Shown: positions 32,331 through 44,397, counted from the stretch's first letter. The stretch is 64,000 bases of DNA from Lucinisca nassula (GCA_963580285.1 OY757019.1:61462587-61526586); one strand, 5' to 3'. The notes: generated by a model not told the origin, from the sequence alone. Translations and numbers: made by a program.

Positions 32331-33960
32331 ACTTTCTGTTGGTGAACAATCTTCTGAAGGCCATATTGGCTTTTGGTCGGGGGATTTGCGATCTCTTCCG
32401 GTGGCTATTTTGGGGTTTGGATATGGTTTGATGGTATGGATGGTTAGCACGGCTGGCATGTCATGTTGTGTCATAAGATGATAAGGGACCTAGTGTGGCT
32501 TGGCGAAATGAGTGTGTAGTCCCGTTTCGTGTGGACATGCAGTTTGGCGTATGATTTGGCCCGATGTGGCATGATATGACCTAGCGCGGGTGGCTTGGGT
32601 AGGGCTTGGGTACAGCATGGGTTGTTTGTCTGATTTGGGTGGGCATTGCTGCGGAACGGAGTTAGGAATTGGATGTGTTCCATGTTTGGAGGTATTGTGT
32701 CGCATGAGGCGTAGCATGACGGTGTGTGAAGTGCTGTTTGTGGCGGATGATGGAGGGTGTTGTTGAGAACGTGTTGTAATTAAGTTGAGGTTTGTGCATA
32801 TTTTAATTACATTGAGATAATGTTTAAACAATTTGAGCCACGTCATAGTGGCTGAGATATCAGTTACAAGCAACAGTGTTCTGATCGGTCTGCGTATATA
32901 TGCAGTCTGTTCATACCCTTTACTGTTTCAGTGCCACACACAATTTTCAAGAGATTTATGTTTGAGGGTCACAGGCCCCTACGACATATTTATTCGTGAC
33001 GTGGCTCATTTTTACTTATGCTTTAGACATGCGGATGGACCTATGCGACACTTTATGACAAGGAGAGCAGGAGTAGGCAGTGCAATATCTCACTACTATT
33101 TGAAATGCTCTAAGATTATGAAGGGTAGATGCGGGTGGTAAAGAGATAGATCATACTGCGCGGAAGCACACGCTTATCTGGATCTTCACTACTCGCGCCA
33201 TCTTTTTACGACTTTTATCTTACGACAGACGTAACGTCGCAATTAATCAAAAGCGTCTGATTTTAATTTGCGTTACTCTAAATACAACAAATAATGCCGT
33301 CTACGTCACATTAACGTACAATTATAAACATCATTGTTTGCTTGAAAATTCAAATATGGATGAAACCGGAATGGTAAAAATGGCGTTATATCGCGACGTT
33401 ACTAAGTAACGGATAAGACGTGTACAGAACACACAAACAGAAACAAAATGAAACGTCATGGTGTGAAAATGGCACCTGTTTGGGGTTAAAAAGCTTAATG
33501 TAATGCTGAAATGTTGTTATTGTGAAACTTGAAAAACGGAAAAAATGCGTTTAGAGAACATAGGTCTAAATGAAAACTGACGGGCAGTTGTCTCGGTGAT
33601 GGGTCTCTTATTTGTTGGTCATAAACTGTCCGTCGGTTTCGAAGTTTGTCATCTATCTATCCAATGTAGAATTCTTTGCAGCCAGTACAGACTATATAAC
33701 ATACAATACGTTTTTGAAAGTGCAGTTAATGTTTTCTTTAACGTGAAATATTTTGTGAAGATCCTTCTATAATGCAATTACGAGCGCATCGTGGCTCATT
33801 GCAGTTAGTAACAGATGGGGTGTATTTGTTTCATTGAATTGAGATTCTATTAACATACATTTTATATTTGGAAGTTCTTGCTTGCACTTCATGACCTTGG
33901 TGTTGCTTATTATTCAATTAATAGTTTTATTAGAGTTTAAAATTTCCAGTTTATTTTTCA
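32331..33960. other. Unassigned stretch
   Basis: A G/T-rich part (about 32380-32770) gives low-complexity frames on the minus strand, up to 127 residues, with no recognisable domain. The rest is AT-rich with no repeat I recognise. Confidence 0.45.
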
Positions 33961-35017
33961 GAATGCCAAACATTTCTTTATTGTTTGGATCATCCAGAGA
34001 AGAAGATTTTTGAAGGCTTTGTACCTAAAATGGGCATAGTAGCAATGTGTGCCAGTAACCAAACTGATAGTAATGAATTTTAATTGCTTTGCTCCTAAAA
34101 GCTCCCTTATGAAATTTTGTTACATACGGATCAGTGGTTTCTGAGAAAATTAAGTTTCAATTTTCATATTCTGAATAACCTTTGGCAAAAGTCTAAGAAA
34201 TGACCTGCATCCTGAATACTCATACAGTTACAATTACTCATTTAGCTTACTGCATCCTCCCATTTTCAGATCACAGACTGCGATAACTTATAAAAAATAC
34301 TTAGTTTTTTTTTGCTTTTCCAATACAGAGGTCTATGTGAGCAAATTTGACCGTGACGTAAAATAGGTCGAAATCGGGCCAAAAGTTCTGGAGAAAGGAT
34401 TTTTAAAAGGGTTTTTACCATATATGGGCATGGTTGCCATATTGGTCGTGACCAAATGATAATATTCAATCTCTGAAAGCTTCTTATGAAAATTTGATTA
34501 CATACGGCCAAGTGGCTTCTGACAAAATCAATTAAAAATTTCCATATCTAAATGACCTTGAGTCAAGGTCGAAGCAATGACCTTGACCTTCAATACTCAT
34601 ATACTTTTATTTACTCATTTTGGTAATTGCATGTACTAATTTTCTGATCACAGGCTGCAATAACTTTCGAAAAATACTTAGTTGTGGCTTTTTCCAAAAT
34701 TAAAACCTAACTGAATAAATTTGACCTTGGCTTAAAATTGGTCTTGGTCATCTGAGGGTCATCTTTTGAATAAACTACGATGGACTCTAGTCTCCAATGC
34801 TACAATGCGACATACCTAGTTTCATGACAATCGGCCCTCTGGTTCCGGAGAAGAAGATTTTTAAAGGGTTTTTACCTTATATGGGCATGGCGGCTAACTT
34901 GAACATGTGACTAAACTCAAGTTAATCAATTTTCATTTCCTTGATCCTAAAAGCTTTCGTATGCAATTTGGTAAAAAAAATGGCCCAGTGTTTTCTGTGG
35001 AAAACAAGTTTCAGTTT
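33961..35017. repeat. Dispersed 'GACC' repeat, two to three degenerate units
   Basis: The phrase 'gagaa.aagatttttaaagg' followed by 'tttttacc.tatatgggcatgg' occurs at about 34000, 34392 and 34855. 'gaccttgacctt' and 'tactcatttt' blocks also repeat. It is an old tandem arrangement of about 390-460 bp. Confidence 0.6.
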
Positions 35018-35700
35018 TAATGCAAGAAATTCCTTTTCACTTCTGAAGAGAATAAAAAATTATACCTTTTGGTCATATCAGAAAGTGTGTGACGCTCTCA
35101 AGTTTCTATTTGACACTATTTACATAAGATTTGGTACTAAGTTATTTAGACAAGTTGTGGGTATTCCGATAGGTACTAATTGCGCACCACTTGTGGCTGA
35201 TCTGTTTTTGATTTGTCATGAGAGAGACTTCATGATGTCCCTTTCTGCCGAAAACCAGTCTGAAAGCATTGAAGCTTTTAGCTCCACTTCTAGATATTTG
35301 GATGATTTATTAAATATTATACCTATTTCGATGGTTTGATCAGTCAAATTTACCCCCCCCCCCCCACCCCCACTCAGAACGTCAGATAAATAAAGCAAAT
35401 TCTTCTGATACCGATGCCCCGTTTTTGGATTTATATCTATCTATTGTAGCTGGGTTTGTTTCTTGCAAATTTTATGATAAGCGCGATGATTTTGATTTTG
35501 AGATTGTACATTTTCCTTTTTTGGATGGTGATGTTCGCCGTGCGCAATCCTATTGCGTTATTATTTTGCAATTAATTCGATTTGCCAGAGTGTGTAGTCA
35601 TGTAAGTGACTTCAACGCTCGTAATAAATTGTTAACGGCTAAACTTCTTAATCAGGGTTATCGGTACCATAAACTATGCAAAGCCTTTTCAAAATTTTAA
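35018..35700 (+). pseudogene. PLE reverse transcriptase of copy m, two frames
   Basis: The first frame (to 35339) reads KVCDALKFLFDTIYIRF, TKLFRQVVGIPIGTNCAPL, ADLFLICHERDF and SSTSRYLDDLLNI, so the catalytic YLDD is present and PMGT is PIGT. A short deletion after LLNI and a C run shift the frame. The second frame (35425-35700) reads DLYLSIVAGFVSCKF, DDFDFEIVHFPFLDGDV and RNKLLTAKLLNQGYRYHKL. The full domain is thus present in two pieces. Confidence 0.82.
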
Positions 35701-36116
35701 AAAGGTCATTCTGATTTAATTTCAAAATTCAATTTAAGTCCTCACTGTTGTTTCATCTCTGTGGCTGTTTTATTTTTTGTGTTCACGGAGATGTTGCACT
35801 GATGAGTTAGGAGGCCTTAATGCGGACTGAACAAATTATTTGTCTAAATCGCGATGAAAGTAAGGGCGAGGATTGTGGCCACGTAAAATCGAATTCGTTT
35901 CGGCTGACCGTTCCAAGGCGGTTCTTCTGTCGCGGTTTGTTCATGTTGTGGTTTGTCTTTGGGTGTTTGTGTCGCTTGTGTTATTGCCTATTGGACATTT
36001 TTTGGAAAGTGACTGTCCTTTTGGCTTTCCTCTGTTGATATTTCCATTAGGATCTGTTGTTCCGTGCTTGTGTTTCTTTCCCTTTGATGTCTCTGATGGG
36101 AGCTGTGGGTTAATTG
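35018..36116 (+). mobile_element. Penelope-like element (copy m), 5' truncated
   Basis: It contains the RT palm, then a deletion that joins the end of the RT ('ttcaaaattcaat') directly to the post-coding region ('ttaagtcctcactgttg'), then the 3' tail, ending at about 36116 where an AAGTAAG element starts. A C-rich run at about 35353-35372 disrupts the RT at the same place as the C run in copy d. Confidence 0.8.
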
Positions 36117-36335
36117 TAAGTAAGTAAGGAAGTACTTTATTAACCGAGGGTTACCCAATTGGTTTATCCAATCTTCCTTGGGGCCCTCAACAACATCACA
36201 TACCACACAGATATATGCATATCATACAAATATACAAATGGCAATAATCAGAATGTAAAGCAATGTTAAAAGAGATGATGACTTAGCCACAAAAACAACG
36301 ACGAACTAAAAAAAAAAATAATATCATTTCCGCCA
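36117..36335 (+). mobile_element. AAGTAAG-type interspersed element
   Basis: It starts 'aagtaagtaaggaagtac' and carries 'tttattaaccgagggttacc' and 'aatcttccttggggccctc'. It shares this head with the insertion at 27222 and ends in an A-rich tract near 36310-36320. The class is unclear; it may be a SINE or part of a larger element. Confidence 0.55.
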
Positions 36336-36489
36336 TAAACACCGTTAGAACCGACTCAGTAGTTTTAATTTTCATATCTGAATGACCTTAGTCAGAGAAT
36401 GACCATCACCTTTAATACTCAAGTTGTTTCATCCAATCAACTAGGTAACTGCATCTGCCAATTTTCAGATTACAGGCAACAATAGCCTC

Positions 36490-36765
36490 CATCACATGAA
36501 CCAGTCCGTGAAATAAACACCCTCGTACACCCCACAATGTACAGTGAAAACTGGGGTTTACGGGGGTAAACATTATGTTTCTTATTTTTACTCCAAGACA
36601 TAGGCTGTGGGTACTCGTTAGAACCGCCTCAATGAGGCGGTTCTAACGAGCACCCACAACCTCTGTTTGCAGTATAAATAAGGAAAATATCACGGATTTT
36701 CACCAGAAAAAGTAGCCATTTTGGAGATGTTAAAATGCACTATGCCGCACGGGTGTGTTATCGTA
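36490..36765 (+). mobile_element. Palindromic MITE with hairpin core (copy 4)
   Basis: It is close to copy 3 in sequence (gaaaactggggtttacggg, tgcactatgc.gcacgggtg) and has a hairpin at 36601-36662 with arms CTCGTTAGAACCGCCTC and GAGGCGGTTCTAACGAG. No protein. Confidence 0.8.
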
Positions 36766-36784
36766 ATGCGGAAAAATACACGGT

Positions 36785-37150
36785 TTTTACTTTTTCCCAT
36801 ACAAATGTCTATGTGACCAAAGATCTTGCCATAAAATAGGTTAAGGCCATCCAGGGGTCACCATTTGAAGAAATTATAATGGTCCCAAGTTTCCAATGTT
36901 ACAAACGAAGTTTCATGAAAACCTGCCTGTTGGTTCCGGAGAAGAATATTTCTGATTTGTTTTACCTTATATGGCCATGGGTGCCATATTGGTCATGTGA
37001 CCTAACCAATATAAATAAATTTTCATTTTCTTGTTTCTATACGCTTTAATATAAAAATTTGGTCACAAATGGTCCAGAATTCCAGTGGAAAATAAAATTT
37101 AGTCTTCATATCTGAAAGGCCATAGGCCATAGTGAATATTCATGTAGTTT
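36785..37150. repeat. Dispersed 'GACC' repeat, degenerate
   Basis: 'gttccggagaagaatattt', 'accttatatggccatgggtg' and 'ccatattggtcatgtgacc' match the units at 34.0-35.0 kb. Confidence 0.6.
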
Positions 37151-37499
37151 CACGCGTTGGGTATATCAATATACTTTACAAATAGATATGTCAATTTTAT
37201 ATCAACGGGGGAAACCAATTACCAACTACTTTACATCCGATTGGCAATGCAGAATTTTCAATTCAAAAGACTTCCAACAAACATAACAACTACATTCGAC
37301 TCCCGCTATCTTAAACTCCAAGGGACTGGAATATTTGGCTTGAGATAACAGGAGTTTGAGATAAAAGGAGTTGAAATCGAAGTAACAAATAGCAAAACTT
37401 AGTTTCACTTTAGCAACTGTTTAAGATATCAGTTATATTTTAGATCACGAGAGTCTTCTGTAGTTTAAAACAAAAAGAATGCTAAAAAGCTACAATATA

Positions 37500-39041
37500 C
37501 TGAACAAAAAAGAAAGAAACTTTACACTTTTTCGTTGAAAAAATGCCCTTCGTAAAACAGACAAATTTCTTCAAAATATATGAATATATAAAGGCCGCCT
37601 ATCTTTCAAGACAACCTTACGACAAGTCGAAATAGACCAGGCGTAAATGTAAAGCACTGGTAAAACATACTACTGCTTTTTCTCGTTTGGTAGGTATACA
37701 TAGCAATATTCTAAACATGTAAACTCATTATTCGGTAGTATATTGTGTCACTGTATGGAAAACTAACCACAATTGTTGCAGTGGAATATTCAGAAAATTC
37801 CACATCTACGACAAAATGAGGGCGATATGTCGGCTTGTTAGCCGCAGGTACTGCCGTAACTCGCGCTGCGAGGTTGTTTGAGTGCTCTAGGGCTACTATC
37901 CATAATCTTTGGCGACGTTATAATCAGACTGGTGACACTGTAGACGCACCCAGGTCACGGCGACCAAGATAACAACGCCGAGACAGGATAAAATGATAAC
38001 GTTAACTCATCTGCGCAATCGGCTCCAGCCTGCAACCGTAACTGCTAGACGATTCCATGTTTCAGGACAAACATTAGGAATCGTCTTCGAAGTAACCGAC
38101 GTAAGATCCGATCGAGACGTCCGTGTAAGGGACCAATTCTTCGTAGACGTTATCGAGATGCCCGGCTGCAATGGTCTCGACGCTATTTAAGATGGCGTCG
38201 CGTGGACTGGAACAATGTTATATTCAGCGATGAATCGCGATTCAATTTATCTCATGCGGATGGACAAGTTCGTGTGAAAGATACGGGGATTGTTGTGTAA
38301 TTCAGGGAGACGATTTCGGTGGAGGATCTGTAATGGTGTGGGGAGGCATCTGCGGTGGTCGGAATACCCGTCTGTTGGTCCTCGACGGCAACTTAAACGC
38401 ACGACGCTAAATTAATGAAGTGCTCGTTCCTGAAGTCATTCCAGTACTGCGTCAAAATGGTCCAAATTTAATCTTCAAACAAGACAATGCAAGGCCCCAC
38501 GTAGCTCGTGTCGTCACTAAATTTATCAAAATAACGTGGGCTGTTTACCATGGTCTGCAATTTCACCCGATATGTCCCCCATTGAACTTTTGTGGGATAA
38601 ATTGTCACGCGGAATTCACAATGGACACCAACAGATTAACACACTGTTGCTCAGCGTAGACAAGCTTTGGTTAGGGAATGGAACAGTTTGCCAAATGCTC
38701 TCGTTCAGCGCTATGTGAATTCCATGCGACGGCGGATACAAGCATGCATTCAAGCGAATGGAGGGTTTACTCGGTATTAACATTTTGGAAGAGCAGACAG
38801 CAGAAATACTGAGTTGAACGTTAAAATTCTCATAAAGCGTTATATGTAATTAGTGATTTTGACCCCTCAGTCATTAATTGTGTCACTTGTCAAACACAAC
38901 ACATTTGGTCTGATTTTCGTTTACACATGTCTTTCGGGAATTGAATCTTGATTAATTTGATATAAAATTTATTTTCTTTAGATAAATAATGTCAGAGATA
39001 TGACGTAACAAAGTAAGTGTAAAGTTTCTTTTTTTGTTCAG
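37500..39041 (+). mobile_element. Tc1/mariner-type DNA transposon, 1542 bp
   Basis: It is bounded by TA at 37498-37499 and 39042-39043. The terminal inverted repeats start 'ctgaacaaaaaag' and share 'gaaactttacact' (the left end has a few extra bases), about 28 bp long. It contains a broken transposase gene on the plus strand. The size and TA target are normal for Tc1 elements. Confidence 0.9.
37816..38782 (+). pseudogene. Tc1-type transposase, heavily frameshifted
   Basis: The enzyme would cut out and reinsert the element at TA sites. Traces in order: a start near 37816, an N-terminal DNA-binding part broken by stops, SDESRF-like codons near 38228 (first Asp), 'ggtgtggggaggcatctgcg' (VWGGI) near 38335, QDNARPHVARVV at 38480-38515 (second Asp) and, in another frame, PWSAISPDMSPIELLWDKL at 38536-38610 (Glu). 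The Asp-to-Glu spacing fits DD34E once a small deletion is allowed. At least four frame breaks make it inactive. Confidence 0.85.
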
Positions 39042-39253
39042 TATATATATGCACAGATGACATATAAAACTTCACCAAACAATTAATTGTATCTACGTAG
39101 TTCGAATGGACTCCTCCGAATCGGCGGTCATCAGAACAAATTCAGAGAGGCCCAAAATAGGGTAAATCTATATTCCAACTAAGCAGCACAAACTTCTTCA
39201 ACGACTTATGAAAAAAGGGTAAAACACCCACCACACATACATACACACACACA

Positions 39254-39298
<45 letters not shown>

Positions 39299-39636
39299 AC
39301 TGAGAGAGAGAGAGAGAGAGAGATTAACTTTTTGCATTACACGTTGGTCGATTCAGGACATTTCAGCGACTGCATTTATTTCGCTGACAAGCCTAGCACA
39401 ATCAAATGTATACCCTTCAAGTTTGAAAACCCACTTAAATATACATAATAGGGGCGTTCATAATTTTTATAGTATTCAAAAGAGTTATTTGGGACTACTT
39501 TTTGCATTACTGAATACAACCTAATCACCACCAACAGATACCGTCAGAAAATATTGCCCCATATTCGAAACCGTTTCAAACGTTCCTCATAAAATGAAAC
39601 AACCGATCGAAATCAATATCATATCTTGAATGTTTT
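39042..39636. repeat. Spacer with (CA)n and (GA)n microsatellites
   Basis: A (CA)n tract at about 39231-39300 is followed by (GA)n at about 39301-39323. The remainder is unassigned. Confidence 0.8.
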
Positions 39637-40073
39637 GGGAGCTTACCACTAAATATTTTCCATAGGCGACAATAGTAACCTTTTACATGCTCCCACAAAA
39701 ACTACACATACAAAACTTTTCAAACCTTACTTATTTATAGAGCCATCCTAGCTCAACAAGTTGATGAGAAAAAATCCACATGTTGCCCGTCTCCTTTTCA
39801 AGTTATGGTCCGCCATGTTTGTTTATATGCAGATTCGCAGTGAATACAAGCCGGCTTTTTAACGGAGAGGTGACAATATAAAATCTTTGAGCTTGCAGAT
39901 ATAATTATAAAACACACATCATTTTATTTCCTTATAACTATCCTTTTCTCACATTGAAATGAAACATGGGATATTTATCCAATGGAAGCCTGTCTGGTAT
40001 TTAGACTGCAACTAAAAGCTCTGTCCCAAAGTGATAAAACCCAGTACCTTCAGTATTTAGTGAAAAGCTACCT
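39637..40073 (+). repeat. 440-bp direct repeat, left copy
   Basis: It runs from 'gggagcttaccactaaatat' to 'gtgaaaagctacct' and is repeated at 40998-41446 with only a few substitutions and one 12-13 bp indel. The high identity implies a recent event. See the right copy. Confidence 0.9.
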
Positions 40074-40997
40074 ATACCAAACCCTTATTGTCTTTATGAT
40101 AAATCAAAAGCATTGTCAAATAGAAATTTGGATCATATCTAATAATTTAAGCATGTATAATAAATGTTCAGTGACAAAGAATCTTTGAAGTTTGCGAAAA
40201 AGTTATCGCTTTCAGATTCTACAATGAAAGCCGAACAAATAATATTTTGTAGAAAAAGCGCAAAGTTTACCTCTTTCTGGAATGGAACCCACACACCGGC
40301 TGGCATCAGTGGTTCTTCTCCTATGTCTTTAGAACACTTCAATCCTAAAATGCACTAAAGTATGCCTTAATAGCATACCAACTGGTATTTATGGCTGATT
40401 TCACACCTATACCCCCTATTTTATGTAAAAATGGCATTTTGAGGATATTTTGATGATAAAACTTTGACAAAAATGATTATAAATGCCTTAATACCACGAG
40501 AAATAGTTGATATATATCTGTTCAGATCCTTTAACATGAATCTGATCAATTAGAACCAATAATAGATAAGAAAACTCATCGCGATATTGCAGCAGAGACA
40601 ATTTTGAAGTTTTGCTTCGGCTAGAGACCAAGGCCAAAAACCATGTAACCTTACTGTTATATTCCAGATGGAGTAGATTCTTTCTCTTGTGTACCTGGTT
40701 ATACACTTACTGTAAGACTTTTTTCCAAAACAAACCCAATGACAATTGATTAACATGGCTTTAAAGTAACCCCCCCCCCCAAATGCACAGATCAGAAGCA
40801 AAAACTGATCAAATACACCCAGTGAGACCTAAATTACCACTAACCTTACACTTTTTTACAGTTTCTATGGCAAACCACTTGCCAGGAGTATCCATTTTAT
40901 GATACAAAATTGGATAGAACCTACCAATGTGTGAAAATATGATGCAATGACTGAAAACTGGAGTGTGGGGCTGATTTTCCTACTTTTGGGATATATC
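40074..40997. other. Sequence between the two direct repeats
   Basis: These 924 bp contain a C run (about 40770-40779) and no recognisable protein domain. I see no tRNA-like primer-binding site after the left repeat and no clear polypurine tract before the right one, so an LTR element is not proved. Confidence 0.5.
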
Positions 40998-41446
40998 GGG
41001 AGCTTACCACTAAATATTTTCCATAGGCGACAATAGTAACCTTTTACATGCTCCCACAAAAACTACACATACAAAACTTTTCAAACCTTACTTATTTATA
41101 GAGCCATCCAAGCTCAACAAGTTGATGAGAAAAAATCCACATGTTGCCCGTCTCCTTTTCAAGTTATGGTCCGCCATGTTTGTTTACATGCAGATTCGCT
41201 ATGAATAAAAGCCGGCTTTTTAACGGAGAGGTGACAATATAAAATCAGCCACAATTTCTTTGAGCTTGCAGATATAATTATAAAACACACATCATTTTAT
41301 TTCCTTATAACTATCCTTTTCTCACATTGAAATGAAACATGGGATATTTATCCAGTGGAAGCCTGTCTGGTGTTTAGACTGTAACTAAAAGCTCTGTCCA
41401 AAAGTGATAAAACCCGGTACCTTCAGTATTTAGTGAAAAGCTACCT
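40998..41446 (+). repeat. 440-bp direct repeat, right copy
   Basis: It matches 39637-40073 and has an additional 'agccacaatttct'-type block near 41247. It could be an LTR of a small non-autonomous retroelement or a segmental duplication. Confidence 0.9.
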
Positions 41447-42149
41447 TTTGTAAATCCTTTAGCCAATAAGTTTACCGTGGCATAGATTCTCTGTGGCATT
41501 CTCCGTAAAACGCGAATGAAAACAACGTAGACTAATACGCCAGTCAGTGTCTTTTACAGTTCAGTACAATTAGCCCATGGGACTGCTTATTTTGTGTCGG
41601 AAATCCCAAAACTGGCAACTGACAAACAGTACAGGCCCAGACAATATACCTTAGAACGCGGAGACTCATTAGGGCACACACTGCATGTTTGCAAATGGTT
41701 CAGCCATTTCTCAGATAAATTTTGAAGAAGCCACAACCAGACATCCCTAAATTTTGTAATGGACTCGTTCCATACTGTTATAGGGTTGGTGATTCCATTC
41801 AGTACAAAATGAGTTAATAGTACGCAGTGTGGATCGGTTATGTAATCCTTTGTGTCATTAACTCATATACATGTAAGACAGTTGGAATCTCCCAGTTAAT
41901 AAGTCTGGAGTGGTCCATATCGAACTGTATAGGGGAGTCAGGTTGGTATTGATAGCAGTAAATTTTGCAGAAATGTTTGTACTTTCAGCACACAGTTTAG
42001 CAACAGATGAGATACCACGTGCTGCGGCATCTGATCTGGGTCTGCAATGTTTGCAAAAGCCACCACAAAAGGCTGCTAGTCATGTGAGTTTATGGGGTGT
42101 TTATATCAATAACGAGGAATAAAGTCATTTTGTTTCCAGAAAGTAGCGC
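41447..42149. other. Unassigned stretch
   Basis: No repeat family or gene is recognised. A 70-residue frame at 41910-42122 has no visible domain. Confidence 0.45.
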
Positions 42150-42455
42150 CGTAGGCATGTGAACGGCCCAGCTCAGTCGAATGCGCGACTGGCGATCAGG
42201 AGGGCGCGAATATGATACCTGCCGGGGTCGGCAGCATTCTTTCCTGGAGATTGATCCTGAAATCTTTTCCACGGTGTTTATCTACCTTTCTCTTATTCAA
42301 GAAGGGCACTTGTCAGTTTCTGGTGAAAGATGTGCACTGTAGTCGTTTATCGCTTACGTATAAGCCTTGCAGGAAAAGTAGGCTAGGTAAACTGACCAGC
42401 TCAAAAATGGCCTAAAAAGTGTTGGCTTGGTCGTTAAACTCCAATATAAATTTAT
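42150..42455 (+). mobile_element. SINE2, tRNA-related, full copy
   Basis: A tRNA-like head ('gcccagctcagtcgaatgcg', 'atgatacctgccggggtcgg') is followed by 'gagattgatcctgaaatctt', 'aagaagggcacttgtcagt', 'cttacgtataagcc' and 'gttaaactccaatataaa'. It shares the whole length with 50929-51330 and partly with 52916-53450. Confidence 0.75.
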
Positions 42456-42649
42456 TCAGCTTAAATACTTGCTAGTAACAATTAAGAAAAAAAAAATTCC
42501 GAAAATTGAAAATTATTCAAAGAAACAAGAACAACAGTGAAACACATTTCGGTGAATAAACAGTCCTTTTACACTAGGTGCAGTAAATGCCTTCTGTAAA
42601 ATTTTATGCTCTGGAAAAATGAAATTCACCAAAAGAATTAAACATTTTC

Positions 42650-42720
42650 TGGACCAGATTAGCTAGTTTCGCCGAAGTAGGCCTCATAAGTCACCTTCCA
42701 ATATATTCAAGCCGCATTTG
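42650..42720 (-). repeat. Solitary satellite B relic with decayed hammerhead
   Basis: On the minus strand it reads CTTATGA (one core change), GAGGCCTACTTCGGC, GAAA, CTAGCTA, ATC and TGGTCCAG. Order and spacing match satellite B. Stem I is weakened. Probably inactive. Confidence 0.65.
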
Positions 42721-42965
42721 AACAATTAAAGAGCTCGCCCATATTTTTCATGAATAACATTTGCAGGATTCCGAAGAAATGTTATTGCAATGAAATAAAC
42801 ATGCATGATCTTCATTCTTGCCTTTCCTACGGCAAGTTGTGATGAAAATGCCCCCCCCCCCCCGCAACTCTATATCACCGCTTCAGATGCGACCGTTAAA
42901 CTAAAAGGGCATGGCGGCTGGTTCAAAACGTTAAAACGATAACGTCTCTGCTGCAATACTTAGAA

Positions 42966-43205
42966 ATGCTATGTTCACTGGGACGTTATATCACTCTTAC
43001 GTGTAACGTAAACAACGCAAAGTCCATTTTTGATATCCAAGGATCAAAACCCATGATCCAACAGAATTTCAACATGGGTATTGCTGCTTTAACACGACTT
43101 CTGACCCAGAATAACTTCAAACAGCTATGTTCATTGGATTTTGTTCAAAAATATATTCTTCGTGGGCCTGATTTTAAATACCTTCCCGACGTCAAATTTG
43201 CCTAA
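42966..43205 (+). CDS. Unrecognised 79-residue frame
   Basis: This frame is not part of any repeat seen in the window and has mixed residue composition, for example IDIQ-like and LTRLLTQNNF stretches. No domain, signal peptide or membrane segment is evident. I see no promoter or splice context. It may be chance. Confidence 0.15.
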   Translation: MLCSLGRYITLTCNVNNAKSIFDIQGSKPMIQQNFNMGIAALTRLLTQNNFKQLCSLDFVQKYILRGPDFKYLPDVKFA

Positions 43206-43504
43206 CCCTATCCATTGATCACAAGCTATCGCCCTATCAGCACTCTTAGTGTTTTGATATTTTCTTAGAGCCTAGCCATGTTAGTGTATGTTATCGCAAA
43301 GCAAGTTTGTAGCGCCCCAAAAGGGTGATAAAAAGAAAACACATACAAACATAGACAGCTTTAACAGGGGAATACCTTTGTTTAAAGTATTGAATGAATA
43401 TCTTGCTTTAATAACTTGCATATCTGGAGAGTATGTAATAACCTGTAAATCTGGCGTGTAGGCCTAGGTAATGTTATGTGCGCTTGCGAGTAATAACGAT
43501 AGGT

Positions 43505-43521
43505 AATTAGATAGATAGATG

Positions 43522-43608
<87 letters not shown>

Positions 43609-43609
43609 G
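43505..43609. repeat. (GATA)n microsatellite
   Basis: About 26 tetranucleotide units, with only minor interruptions at the left side. The minus-strand frame of repeated Tyr-Leu-Ser-Ile is an artefact of this tract. Confidence 0.97.
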
Positions 43610-43617
43610 TTACATGT

Positions 43618-43746
43618 TTACAAAGTAGAAGTAAAACAAAGATCAGGAAAGGATACAATTAACTTACTCCACCCATCAAAGACACCAAAGGGAAAGAAAC
43701 ACAAACATGAAGCGACCAGACGATAATGGAAACCTAAACAAAGCAT
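43618..43746 (-). mobile_element. PLE 3' tail end fragment
   Basis: A minus-strand tail end from 'acaaagtagaagtaaaacaa' to 'aacctaaacaaag', directly next to the (GATA)n tract. Confidence 0.8.
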
Positions 43747-44032
43747 GTTCGTGATCTTAATGACCCAAACAGTGTTGATAGTTATAACATGGTGCACTTT
43801 TATAGGCATGTTGCATAAATGACTGAGTTATATTGATTGGTACTAGGATTTTCATATGACCCATACACTGTTGAATGGTTCGTAAACATATTTAGGGTCA
43901 TAATAATTTGAGCTCTGAAACAATGTAAGCTTTTACAATTAGATTCTGAAACATTTTAACTTTCAACAGACTGAAACATCCATTATCATTAAATTTACAA
44001 ATTCTCCTAAATTATATTTCCGCAGGGAAAGT
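43747..44032. other. Unassigned spacer
   Basis: No supported feature. Confidence 0.4.
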
Positions 44033-44220
44033 AACAAATAGTCTATGAATTAAAAATCACTCTTTTTCATAACAAATAGTCTATGAATTAAAAATCACTC
44101 TTTTTCTATAACAAATAGTCTATGAATTAAAAATTACTCTTTTTCATACCAAATGGTCTATGAATTAAAACTCACTCTTTTTCATATCAAATAGTCTATG
44201 AATTAAAACTCACTCTTTTA
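44033..44220. repeat. 38-39 bp tandem repeat, five copies
   Basis: The unit 'caaatagtctatgaattaaa' plus 'aatcactctttttcat' starts at 44035, 44073, 44112, 44150 and 44188. The copies diverge only slightly. Confidence 0.95.
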
Positions 44221-44395
44221 AATTTACACATTGTACTAAAACCACGTTGCCCATGGATTGTTTCTGCTGGAGTCCATTCAAATTTAATACTGTAAGTGTG
44301 AAACTACACGATTACGCTTAAACGCCACTCTTTGTTGCCTTGCTTTTGGAGTATTCTAGAAGTTCCTCCATTTTCTGAGCTTCCACTGTTAATGT

Positions 44396-44397
44396 AC

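Noticed and set aside
32490..32873. 127-residue minus-strand frame
   Set aside because: Low-complexity composition from a G/T-rich stretch; no domain or conserved motif visible.
39637..41446. Complete LTR retrotransposon
   Set aside because: The direct repeats look like LTRs, but I see no primer-binding site, polypurine tract, coding region or target duplication.
43464..43658. Membrane-like protein of Tyr-Leu-Ser-Ile repeats
   Set aside because: It is the translation of the (GATA)n microsatellite.
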